5,511 nucleotides of DNA from the NCBI GenBank assembly GCA_030618945.1, contig JAUXCI010000180.1, forward strand, positions 1 through 5,511. The letters are read 5' to 3'. Positions 1 through 5,511 of this stretch are shown in pieces. The number at the start of each line of letters is the position of its first letter. Positions within the stretch are counted from its first letter, which is position 1. A model generated the notes under the pieces. That model had not been told where the DNA came from. It saw nothing but the letters and a program-made list of their open reading frames with translations, and did no database searches. Origin of the DNA: Flavobacteriaceae bacterium (GTDB taxonomy: Bacteria; Bacteroidota; Bacteroidia; Flavobacteriales; Flavobacteriaceae). Both the position numbers and the translations under genes were made by a program.

Positions 1-79
1 AAGTTGAATTGATTTGTTCATCTTTTTTTGCTCCTCCAAAAAAAAAGAACCAAAAAAAAGGAGTCTTTTACGAAGGTGT

Positions 80-110
80 TTTTTAGGCTTTTCTATCGAA
101 CGCCTAAAAA
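80..110. repeat. 9-bp perfect inverted repeat (possible hairpin)
   Basis: TTTTTAGGC at 80-88 is the exact reverse complement of GCCTAAAAA at 102-110, with a 13-base loop between. It is the longest short-range inverted repeat in the left intergenic region. It could fold as a hairpin in RNA from either strand and might end transcription coming from a gene left of the window. It lacks a clean T-tract directly after the stem, so I do not call it a terminator. Confidence 0.5.
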
Positions 111-153
111 TCGTTTTCAAAGTGCTAAATTTCTTCCAAGGATTCAAAAATTC

Positions 154-185
154 TTTACGCACTTTTTAACATACACTGGCGTAAA
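154..185. repeat. 7-bp inverted repeat, 18-base loop
   Basis: TTTACGC at 154-160 pairs perfectly with GCGTAAA at 179-185. It lies between the 80-110 hairpin and a third inverted repeat at 214-236. A 7-bp match at this spacing is close to what chance would give in a region this long and AT-rich, so on its own it is weak. It is listed because it lies in a row with the others. Confidence 0.35.
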
Positions 186-213
186 AGCTTCGATCTAAAC
201 AATGATTTTAGTT

Positions 214-236
214 GAGAATTATAATCAAGAATTCTC
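214..236. repeat. 7-bp inverted repeat, 9-base loop
   Basis: GAGAATT at 214-220 pairs perfectly with AATTCTC at 230-236. The overlapping segment GTTGAGA at 211-217 can instead pair with TCTCAAC at 289-295, so two exclusive foldings are possible. Chance is a fair explanation for either pairing alone. Confidence 0.35.
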
Positions 237-830
237 GCGGTCAAGCATTCATGCATTTAAAAATTAAATTTCGAATCTCAAAGTTTCATCTCAACAACGA
301 AGTCTAGTTGTGTCGAAAACGGCCTATTTTATTTTTCGTTCTTTTACTCATCCATCTTATATTTGTATTAAGGAATTCGTGAATTCGCTATCGCTTTATT
401 TGTATCTAGGCAAAAGGACAAAAAAAGAATATCCTTTATACTAATAAAGAATTCACTCATTAAATCAAAAAGGAAAAAATGAGTAGAATAGAATTTTGCC
501 TGATCATCCGGCAGGCGTGAAATTGAAGATTTTGGACATAAAAAAAAGTCATAGTTAGTTTCAATAGTTGAACATTTAACAAGTAGCAAATGTTTTATTT
601 TGATCATAAGCCCCCCTCAAGGCTGTTTTACTAAATATGACTTTTTTTAATTTTTATCCCTTTAATATTTTCTCTCGGATAATTTTAGCAATTTTATTAA
701 AGTTAAGAACTTAATTATTCCTTAAACGTAAGGCTGCCTTAAAAATTGTGTTGCGATTATAATTTCATAAACTTTAACAGATCGCCTTTTTTGAATTCAA
801 AATTATTTTTATAATAAGCCCAAAATAATT

Positions 831-838
831 TATATTAG
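831..838 (+). promoter_or_regulatory. Possible -7 promoter element of the lipoprotein gene
   Basis: TATATTAG matches seven of eight positions of the Bacteroidota -7 element TAnnTTTG and lies 26 bases before the ATG at 865. No good TTTG is found at the usual -33 distance; there is only a T-run around 806-810. In AT-rich DNA such near matches are common, so this is a weak guess. Confidence 0.25.
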
Positions 839-864
839 CAGGATTCTTTATTAAAAACTTAATC

Positions 865-1527
865 ATGAGATCTATTATAATTTTATTTAGCTTAATTATT
901 TTAATGTCAAGCTGTGGCAAGCCTTCTTATAAAAAAAATGAAATTTTAAAGCCTCAAACAGAAGAAGCAACTAAATCGATTGTTAATGATAGTGTTGTGA
1001 ATCAGAAACTTAATGCTGAACAACAAATTGCATCAGCTTTACTGGCTGCGCCTGTTGAAGTAAGAGATAAGGCTATGGTCTATGGATATGGAGAATCAGG
1101 AGAATTTATGGTATTAAGAGAAGGAAGTAATGAATTTGTTTGTATTGCTGATGATCCTGAAAAAGATGGCTTCCAGGTAGTTGGTTACCATATAAGTTTA
1201 GAACCAATGATGGCAAAAGGAAGAACTTTGAATACTGAAGGTAAATCGAGGGAGGAGAAAGAAGCCATAAGGGAAGAAGAAGCCAAATCAGGAAAGATGA
1301 GCTTGCCTGAAACACCAGCCACTTTGCACATTTATCATGGGAAAAATGGTTTTTATAATACAGATTCAGGACTTATTGAAAATGCAAAATACAGGTATGT
1401 CGTTTATATACCATACGCAACTCAGGAAAGCACGGGTTTATCGCTTGCACCTAATGCATCAAGTCATCCCTGGTTGATGTTTCCTGGAAAATACAATGCC
1501 CATATCATGATTACCCCGGAGAATTAA
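865..1527 (+). CDS. Putative lipoprotein of unknown function
   Basis: This 220-residue protein is probably exported and lipid-anchored. Residues 1-16 are a short hydrophobic signal sequence after Met-Arg, followed by a lipobox-like Met-Ser-Ser-Cys with Cys17 as the likely lipidated residue. A polar, probably flexible linker (about 18-50) leads into the folded part. Visible features are an Ala-rich stretch with Ala-Ala-Pro at 61-63, the segment REGSNEFVC at 85-93, a strongly charged Glu/Lys stretch at about 126-144, and an ending rich in Pro, Gly, His and Trp at 196-220. The layout (AAP segment, REG-N-x-x-C, charged helix, C-terminal AHIM) resembles an unnamed family of small secreted bacterial proteins I recall, but I know no function for it. 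The ATG is chosen because it directly precedes the signal sequence; no Shine-Dalgarno is seen, which is normal in this phylum. The stop codon overlaps the end of the convergent dipeptidase gene. The lipoprotein call is good; the function is unknown. Confidence 0.85.
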   Translation: MRSIIILFSLIILMSSCGKPSYKKNEILKPQTEEATKSIVNDSVVNQKLNAEQQIASALLAAPVEVRDKAMVYGYGESGEFMVLREGSNEFVCIADDPEKDGFQVVGYHISLEPMMAKGRTLNTEGKSREEKEAIREEEAKSGKMSLPETPATLHIYHGKNGFYNTDSGLIENAKYRYVVYIPYATQESTGLSLAPNASSHPWLMFPGKYNAHIMITPEN

Positions 1528-2819
1528 TTTTGGAGTTTTAAGGCCACTTCTTGAACCTCATCAAGGACTCTTAATAAATTGAGGCCCCATAACTTGGCAA
1601 TATCTTCTTCAGAATAACCTCTTTTCACCAATTCCAGCGTTACATTAAAGGTTTCAGAAGCATCATCCCATCCTTCAATGCCGCCACCACCGTCAAAGTC
1701 GGAACTTATGCCTACGTAATCTACACCCATTTTACTAACGAGATAGTCTATGTGATTAGCAAAATCTTTTACGTTAACCAACGGGAATTTAGCGTTGATA
1801 TCCTTTTTTCTTGGTGAAGCCGTTTTTAAGATTTTTTCATAATTAGTATATGCCGCTTCCTGGGCATCTCCAGATAAATTTTTGACGTCATCCCATTCTA
1901 AAAATTCAATATCTAACTCTTTAGCAACTTCTTTGTATAAGTCTTTACTTGCAGCCATATTGGCGTCATATTTTTCAAGGTTGAGATAGCTATTAAGAGC
2001 TACTGTTTGAACTACGCCACCATTGGTTTTGATCATGGCCAACAATTGATCATCAAGATTCCTACTTACATCGCACAATGCCCGAGCTGAAGAATGAGAG
2101 GCAATAACCGGAGCCTTTGATAGTTGTATCATTTGCATGTTAGCTTCTTTAGACGGATGTGAAATATCTATCATGATACCAACTCTATTCATTTCTTCAA
2201 TGGCCTTTCTTCCAAGATCACTTAGACCATTATAAAGCCAAACATCATCTTCTTCTCCAGTATTGGTATTGCAAAACTGACTATGACAATTATGGGCCAA
2301 AGACATGTACCTGGCGCCACGTTTATGAAACTTTTCTATGTTTTTTAAATTTTCTCCAACAGGATATGCATTTTCAACCCCAATCATTGCAACCTTTTTA
2401 CCAGAGGTGATAATTCTTTTGACGTCTGCTGAAGTAAGGGCTAATTCGATCTGATCTGGTGCATAGTCATTGACCAATCTGTCAATGGCGTCAAATTTGT
2501 CTATCGCATTTTTATAGGCTTTTTTATAACCCTCTTTGTCTAGCTTTCCTTGACCCGTATAGACGATCAACCATGAGACATCCAGTCCTCCTTCCTCCAT
2601 TTTAGGAAGATTGACCTGAGTGTCAATATTTTGAGTATAGTTAACTTCATCTGTAAAATTTTTCACATTAATGTCATTATGTGTGTCAATGGTAATCACT
2701 GATTCATGAATTTTCTTTGCCCTTTTATTTAAGCTATATTCACTTTCGGGAGGAGGAGATTGCGCAAAGAGAGAAAATGATAAAAAGATCAAAAGAAAAG
2801 TATAGTGCTGAAGTTTCAT
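1524..2819 (-). CDS. Secreted membrane dipeptidase (peptidase family M19, renal dipeptidase type)
   Basis: This 431-residue zinc hydrolase is expected to cleave dipeptides outside the cytoplasm. Residues 1-19 form a signal peptide (Met-Lys start, hydrophobic core) with likely cleavage at Leu-Phe-Ala/Gln. No cysteine follows, so it is probably soluble in the periplasm rather than a lipoprotein. All expected M19 metal ligands are visible: His47 and Asp49 in THND, Glu149 in GVEN, His221 in DISHPS and His242 in ASHSSAR. His176 in SLAHNC matches the substrate-contact histidine of the renal enzyme. Asp374 in SSDFDG and the late WGLNLLRV segment (411-418) are also family hallmarks. Length is near the usual ~400 plus a signal peptide, so the gene looks intact. 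The true substrate is uncertain: the family includes dipeptidases for L-L and L-D substrates and some beta-lactam hydrolases. It is transcribed away from leuC and ends tail to tail with the lipoprotein gene; no partner gene suggests a pathway. Confidence 0.95.
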   Translation of the reverse strand: MKLQHYTFLLIFLSFSLFAQSPPPESEYSLNKRAKKIHESVITIDTHNDINVKNFTDEVNYTQNIDTQVNLPKMEEGGLDVSWLIVYTGQGKLDKEGYKKAYKNAIDKFDAIDRLVNDYAPDQIELALTSADVKRIITSGKKVAMIGVENAYPVGENLKNIEKFHKRGARYMSLAHNCHSQFCNTNTGEEDDVWLYNGLSDLGRKAIEEMNRVGIMIDISHPSKEANMQMIQLSKAPVIASHSSARALCDVSRNLDDQLLAMIKTNGGVVQTVALNSYLNLEKYDANMAASKDLYKEVAKELDIEFLEWDDVKNLSGDAQEAAYTNYEKILKTASPRKKDINAKFPLVNVKDFANHIDYLVSKMGVDYVGISSDFDGGGGIEGWDDASETFNVTLELVKRGYSEEDIAKLWGLNLLRVLDEVQEVALKLQN

Positions 2820-2843
2820 AATATAAGGTTTGTTGTTATCGGA

Positions 2844-2851
2844 TAAATATA
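2844..2851 (-). promoter_or_regulatory. Possible -7 promoter element of the dipeptidase gene
   Basis: Read on the minus strand, TATATTTA matches seven of eight positions of TAnnTTTG and lies 24 bases before the dipeptidase ATG. A T-run on the minus strand around 2867-2873 sits roughly where a -33 TTTG would be expected, but it is not an exact match. Confidence 0.3.
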
Positions 2852-3060
2852 GAATAAAAAGCTTATAAAAAAGGACTTAAAAATCGTATTTATTTTGATC
2901 AATAAATGAAAACTGTCTGCTTTTTGAACTGTCATAAATTGATTTTTATAGAGGATATGCATTTTATCAATAAAAACTTGAAAATTTAATAATGAAAGCA
3001 GTGTTTTTATTTCAAATATTCAATTAGAATTGAAAAATTACCCATGCTTTAATCCGGAGA

Positions 3061-3068
3061 TACTTTTG
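3061..3068 (+). promoter_or_regulatory. Candidate upstream -7 promoter element for the leu operon
   Basis: TACTTTTG is a full match to TAnnTTTG, 124 bases before the leuC ATG. The nearest TTG upstream (3030-3032) is 28 bases away, longer than the usual ~19-base spacer, so the -33 part is poor. If it is used, the leader would be about 115-120 bases long and would contain the short frame at 3125-3190. Confidence 0.35.
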
Positions 3069-3116
3069 TGGAATAAAGATTGGGCCTTGGACATTGTAAA
3101 TTTTCAATAAATATTA

Positions 3117-3146
3117 TTTAAAGAATGATTGAAAAAAATAAATTTG
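3117..3146 (+). promoter_or_regulatory. Likely leu operon promoter (Bacteroidota type)
   Basis: TAAATTTG at 3139-3146 is a full match to the -7 element TAnnTTTG. TTTA at 3117-3120 matches three of four bases of the -33 TTTG with an 18-base spacer. Transcription would start near 3152 and give an A-rich leader of about 40 bases before the leuC ATG. Such a leader is too short for attenuation, so control of the operon, if any, would have to act at initiation. No operator is recognised. Confidence 0.5.
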
Positions 3147-3192
3147 CATTTGCTATCAACAAAATAAAAAATCAAAGAAATATAAAATAAAA

Positions 3193-4587
3193 ATGAGCAA
3201 TACATTATTTGACAAAGTTTGGGATGCCCATGTGGTAAGGAAGATTGAAGATGGACCGGATGTTTTTTTTATAGACCGTCATTTTATCCACGAAGTAACC
3301 AGTCCAGTAGCTTTTCTTGGCCTGGAAAGCAGAGGCTTGGGTGTTAGATACCCTGAAAGGACTTTCGCTACAGCTGATCATAACACACCAACGATAAATC
3401 AACATTTGCCTGTAGAAGATCCTTTATCAGCTAATCAACTGGAGACCTTAGAGCGAAACGCCAAAAAATATGGAATAGTTCATTGGGGTTTGGGTGATCA
3501 AAATAATGGGATTGTACATGTAGTTGGTCCCGAACACGGTATTACCTTACCAGGATTTACTATTGTTTGTGGAGATTCACATACATCGACTCATGGCGCT
3601 TTTGGTGCCATTGCCTTTGGAATAGGGACTTCTGAGGTAGAAATGGTTTTATCTACACAATGCATCATGCAACCCAAACCAAAAAAAATGCGTATTAATA
3701 TTAACGGAACGCTTGGACTTGGTGTGGGACCCAAAGATGTGGCACTTTTTATTATTGCTCAGCTTACAACTTCTGGAGCAACCGGATATTTTGTTGAATA
3801 TTCTGGAGACGTTTTTGAAGAAATGAGTATGGAAGGTAGAATGACCGTTTGCAACCTTAGTATTGAAATGGGAGCAAGAGGCGGCATGATCGCTCCTGAT
3901 GAAAAAACCTACTCCTATCTTAAGGGAAGACAATATAGTCCGAAAGGACAAGCATGGGACAATGCTTTGGCTTATTGGAAAACTTTAAAAACGGAAGATG
4001 GAGCAGAATTCGATAAAGAATTCACCTTCGAAGCTTCCCAGATTGAACCGATGATAACCTTTGGAACTAATCCTGGAATGGGCATTGGGATATCAAAAGA
4101 TATTCCCTTGGCAAAAGACCTTGATGGTGGAAAGACAACATATGATAAGTCATTGAATTATATGGGTTTCAATGAAGGAGATGCCATGAAAGACAAAAGA
4201 ATTGATTATGTTTTTCTAGGAAGTTGTACCAACGGGCGTATTGAAGATTTCAGGGCTTTCGCTTCTATAGTAAAAGGAAGAAAAAAAGCTGACCACGTAA
4301 CGGCCTGGCTCGTTCCTGGATCTCATATTGTTGAAGATCAGATTAAAAAAGAAGGGATACTTGATGTTTTGGAAGCCTCAGGTTTTGAACTGCGTCAACC
4401 TGGTTGTTCCGCCTGCCTCGCAATGAATGATGATAAAGTTCCTGCGGGGAAATATGCGGTAAGTACTTCTAACCGGAATTTTGAAGGAAGACAGGGCCCC
4501 GGTTCAAGAACCTTACTTGCAAGTCCGCTTGTGGCTGCTGCTGCAGCTGTTACTGGTGTGGTAACTGATCCAAGGGATTTGCTTTAA
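3193..4587 (+). CDS. leuC: 3-isopropylmalate dehydratase large subunit
   Basis: LeuC is the iron-sulfur subunit of isopropylmalate isomerase, a cytoplasmic enzyme that with LeuD converts 2-isopropylmalate to 3-isopropylmalate by dehydration and rehydration. The 464 residues match the usual bacterial length (about 466). Aconitase-family marks are complete: the N-terminal [12 protein letters not shown], the [15 protein letters not shown] block at 125-139, and three [4Fe-4S] ligands, Cys345 in GSCTNGR and Cys405/Cys408 in [22 protein letters not shown] lies at 424-439. The chosen ATG puts the conserved TLFDK at residues 4-8, as in other LeuC proteins. It is the first gene of a plus-strand operon, 39 bases ahead of leuD, with an A-rich upstream region and no Shine-Dalgarno. 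No disruption or missing key residue is seen. Homoaconitase is a possible relative, but pairing with a normal LeuD and a synthase of the LeuA family favours LeuC strongly. Confidence 0.98.
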   Translation: MSNTLFDKVWDAHVVRKIEDGPDVFFIDRHFIHEVTSPVAFLGLESRGLGVRYPERTFATADHNTPTINQHLPVEDPLSANQLETLERNAKKYGIVHWGLGDQNNGIVHVVGPEHGITLPGFTIVCGDSHTSTHGAFGAIAFGIGTSEVEMVLSTQCIMQPKPKKMRININGTLGLGVGPKDVALFIIAQLTTSGATGYFVEYSGDVFEEMSMEGRMTVCNLSIEMGARGGMIAPDEKTYSYLKGRQYSPKGQAWDNALAYWKTLKTEDGAEFDKEFTFEASQIEPMITFGTNPGMGIGISKDIPLAKDLDGGKTTYDKSLNYMGFNEGDAMKDKRIDYVFLGSCTNGRIEDFRAFASIVKGRKKADHVTAWLVPGSHIVEDQIKKEGILDVLEASGFELRQPGCSACLAMNDDKVPAGKYAVSTSNRNFEGRQGPGSRTLLASPLVAAAAAVTGVVTDPRDLL

Positions 4588-4626
4588 AAATCAAATATTT
4601 TATCATAAGAAATAATAATAAAAGAC

Positions 4627-5223
4627 ATGGCATACGATAAGTTTACAATATTAAAAAGCAGTGCTTACCCACTACCTATAGAAAATGTTGACACTGACCA
4701 GATCATTCCGGCCAGATTTTTAAAAGCAACCGAAAGAACGGGTTTTGGAGATAATTTATTTAGAGACTGGCGGTATAACAACGACGGATCTCCTAAAGCT
4801 GATTTTGTATTGAATAAAGGTATTTACAGTGGTAAAATCCTTGTTGGCGGAAGAAATTTTGGCTCGGGTTCGTCTCGGGAACACGCGGCATGGGCCGTAT
4901 ATGATTTTGGTTTCAGATGTGTAATCTCTAGTTTTTTTGCAGACATTTTTAAAAATAACTGCTTAAACGTAGGGGTTTTACCGGTGCAAGTGAGTGAAAA
5001 AATGGCCATTAGCATTTTTCAAGCAATTGATAAAGATCCAAATGCAGAAATTCTCGTTGACCTTCAAAAGCAGGAGGTGAGTTTGACAGGAACCGGACAA
5101 TCAGAAAACTTTGACATCAACGGATACAAAAAAGAAAATATGCTCAATGGTTTCGATGATATTGACTACCTGCAAAACATAATAACAGAGATAGAACAAT
5201 TTGAAACTCAAAGACCTTTTTAA
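4627..5223 (+). CDS. leuD: 3-isopropylmalate dehydratase small subunit
   Basis: LeuD is the swivelling small subunit that completes the isopropylmalate isomerase active site with LeuC. The 198 residues are close to the usual ~200 of the bacterial two-subunit form. Visible family blocks are NVDTDQIIPARFL at 20-32, GRNFGSGSSREHAAWA at 75-90 with the substrate-binding Ser-Ser-Arg-Glu-His run (82-86), SFFADIFKNNCLNVGVLPV at 102-120, and the C-terminal LNGFDDIDYL at 173-182. The ATG is fixed by the normal distance to NVDTDQ. The gene lies 39 bases after leuC and 12 bases before the next gene, so the three are almost certainly co-transcribed. It appears intact. Confidence 0.98.
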   Translation: MAYDKFTILKSSAYPLPIENVDTDQIIPARFLKATERTGFGDNLFRDWRYNNDGSPKADFVLNKGIYSGKILVGGRNFGSGSSREHAAWAVYDFGFRCVISSFFADIFKNNCLNVGVLPVQVSEKMAISIFQAIDKDPNAEILVDLQKQEVSLTGTGQSENFDINGYKKENMLNGFDDIDYLQNIITEIEQFETQRPF

Positions 5224-5235
5224 AACCTTTTATAT

Positions 5236-5511
5236 ATGACTAATAGACGAAAAATAGAAATAATGGACACCACCCTCAGGGATGGAGAACAAACCAATGG
5301 GGTGTCATTTTCTGCGTCTGAAAAACTCACTATATCAAAATTGTTGTTAGAAGAACTCAAGGTTGATCGTATTGAGATAGCATCAACCAGAGTATCGGAA
5401 GGAGAATTTAATGCGGTAAAAAGTATATGTTCATGGGCATTGGAGGCAGGATATATTGATAAGATTGAGGTGCTCTCATTTGTAGACAATGGCTTGTCAA
5501 TTGAATGGATG
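5236..5511 (+). CDS. 2-isopropylmalate synthase / (R)-citramalate synthase family protein (LeuA/CimA type), N-terminal part
   Basis: Only the first 92 codons lie in the window; the frame is open to the edge. The protein belongs to the acyl-CoA condensing TIM-barrel family: MDTTLRDGEQ at 10-19 carries the catalytic Arg15 and metal-binding Asp16. The next segments, TNGVSFSASEKL (20-31), VDRIEIASTRVSEGE (43-57) and IEVLSFVDN (77-85), resemble the Leptospira citramalate synthase more than classical LeuA, as I recall those sequences. Leu80 falls where LeuA has a histidine (HTFI) and where the Leptospira enzyme has a leucine of its pyruvate pocket. The enzyme condenses acetyl-CoA either with 2-oxoisovalerate (leucine) or with pyruvate (isoleucine). 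Both products are substrates for the LeuCD isomerase encoded just upstream, 12 bases before this ATG. There is no Shine-Dalgarno. The family is sure; the substrate is not, as the other pocket residues are outside the window. Confidence 0.93.
   Translation, partial: MTNRRKIEIMDTTLRDGEQTNGVSFSASEKLTISKLLLEELKVDRIEIASTRVSEGEFNAVKSICSWALEAGYIDKIEVLSFVDNGLSIEWM

Larger units (their letters stand above)
1..864. other. Gene-free AT-rich region with short inverted repeats
   Basis: No open frame here has a start, length and composition that would support a gene. Frames longer than about 60 codons are low-complexity and Phe/Ile/Lys-rich, as expected of AT-rich noncoding DNA. The left part (about 1-330) has poly-T and poly-A tracts (23-29, 38-46, 52-59) and several inverted repeats: 80-88 with 102-110, 154-160 with 179-185, 214-220 with 230-236, and 294-298 with 307-311. 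The right part (about 610-864) is plain AT-rich sequence that should contain the promoter of the lipoprotein gene at 865. I saw no tRNA-like cloverleaf and no transposase remnant. The left half resembles repeats I recall between genes in flavobacteria, but that is memory only. Confidence 0.6.
2820..3192. other. Divergent intergenic region between dipeptidase and leuC
   Basis: This 373-base AT-rich stretch contains no convincing gene and must hold start signals for both flanking genes. On the plus strand there are two full matches to TAnnTTTG (3061-3068 and 3139-3146). On the minus strand there is a near match, TATATTTA (2851 down to 2844). An inverted repeat pairs AATAAAAAC at 2969-2977 with GTTTTTATT at 3003-3011, but it is made only of A/T-rich bases. 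I looked for a leucine-rich leader peptide, a T-box-like structure or a terminator/antiterminator pair before leuC and saw none. Confidence 0.6.

Noticed and set aside
368..607. Minus-strand open frame of 79 codons in the left intergenic region
   Set aside because: Phe/Leu/Ser/Ile-rich composition typical of AT-rich noncoding DNA, no recognisable domain, no promoter or start context, and it lies next to repeat-like sequence. Not called as a gene.
608..630. Possible terminator hairpin AGCC/GGCT followed by GTTTTA
   Set aside because: The stem is only four base pairs and the T-tract is short; there is no gene just before it on the plus strand.
1106..1315. Minus-strand open frame of 69 codons inside the lipoprotein gene
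   Set aside because: Lies wholly antisense to a better supported gene with a lipoprotein signal and shows no domain of its own.
2969..3011. 9-bp inverted repeat AATAAAAAC/GTTTTTATT as a terminator or leader structure
   Set aside because: Almost entirely A-T pairs with a 25-base loop, so it would be unstable as RNA, and it lies upstream of the likely promoters.
3205..3951. Minus-strand frames antisense to leuC
   Set aside because: They are shadows of the strongly conserved leuC coding sequence.
5220..5489. Minus-strand open frame of 89 codons at the right end
   Set aside because: Antisense to the synthase gene, whose frame carries the family's DTTLRDGEQ motif.
1524..5511. A functional system linking the M19 dipeptidase with leucine biosynthesis
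   Set aside because: The genes are divergent and separated by 373 bases. The dipeptidase is secreted while LeuCD are cytoplasmic, and nothing in the sequence links them beyond being neighbours.

Overview
The window looks like chromosomal DNA from a member of the Bacteroidota, most likely a flavobacterium. It is AT-rich with A-rich intergenic tracts. There are no Shine-Dalgarno sequences before the genes. The region ahead of the leucine genes carries matches to the Bacteroidota -7 promoter element TAnnTTTG. The proteins also read as flavobacterial in style. No similarity search was run; family calls rest on motifs read by eye and on remembered family sequences.

Layout. Positions 1-864 hold no convincing gene. 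The first ~330 bases are rich in poly-A/poly-T tracts and short inverted repeats and may be an interspersed repeat or the remains of one. Positions 865-1527 (+) encode a small lipoprotein of unknown function. It meets, tail to tail and with a 4-base overlap, a secreted zinc dipeptidase of peptidase family M19 on the minus strand (1524-2819). A 373-base AT-rich region (2820-3192) separates that gene from a divergent plus-strand operon and should hold promoters for both directions. The operon starts with leuC (3193-4587) and leuD (4627-5223). It continues into a gene of the 2-isopropylmalate/citramalate synthase family (from 5236) that is cut by the window end.

How the genes work together. LeuC and LeuD are the large and small subunits of 3-isopropylmalate dehydratase (isopropylmalate isomerase), which converts 2-isopropylmalate to 3-isopropylmalate in leucine synthesis. 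The third gene makes the substrate for this isomerase. Its visible N-terminal part resembles, from memory, the (R)-citramalate synthase CimA of Leptospira more than a classical LeuA. If that holds, the operon could also feed isoleucine synthesis from pyruvate. The dipeptidase and the lipoprotein have no evident functional tie to the operon.

I found no tRNA, rRNA, CRISPR array, insertion sequence or defence system, and nothing that amounts to a new multi-gene system. The points most worth a second look are the specificity of the synthase, the structured gene-free left end, and the unnamed lipoprotein family.
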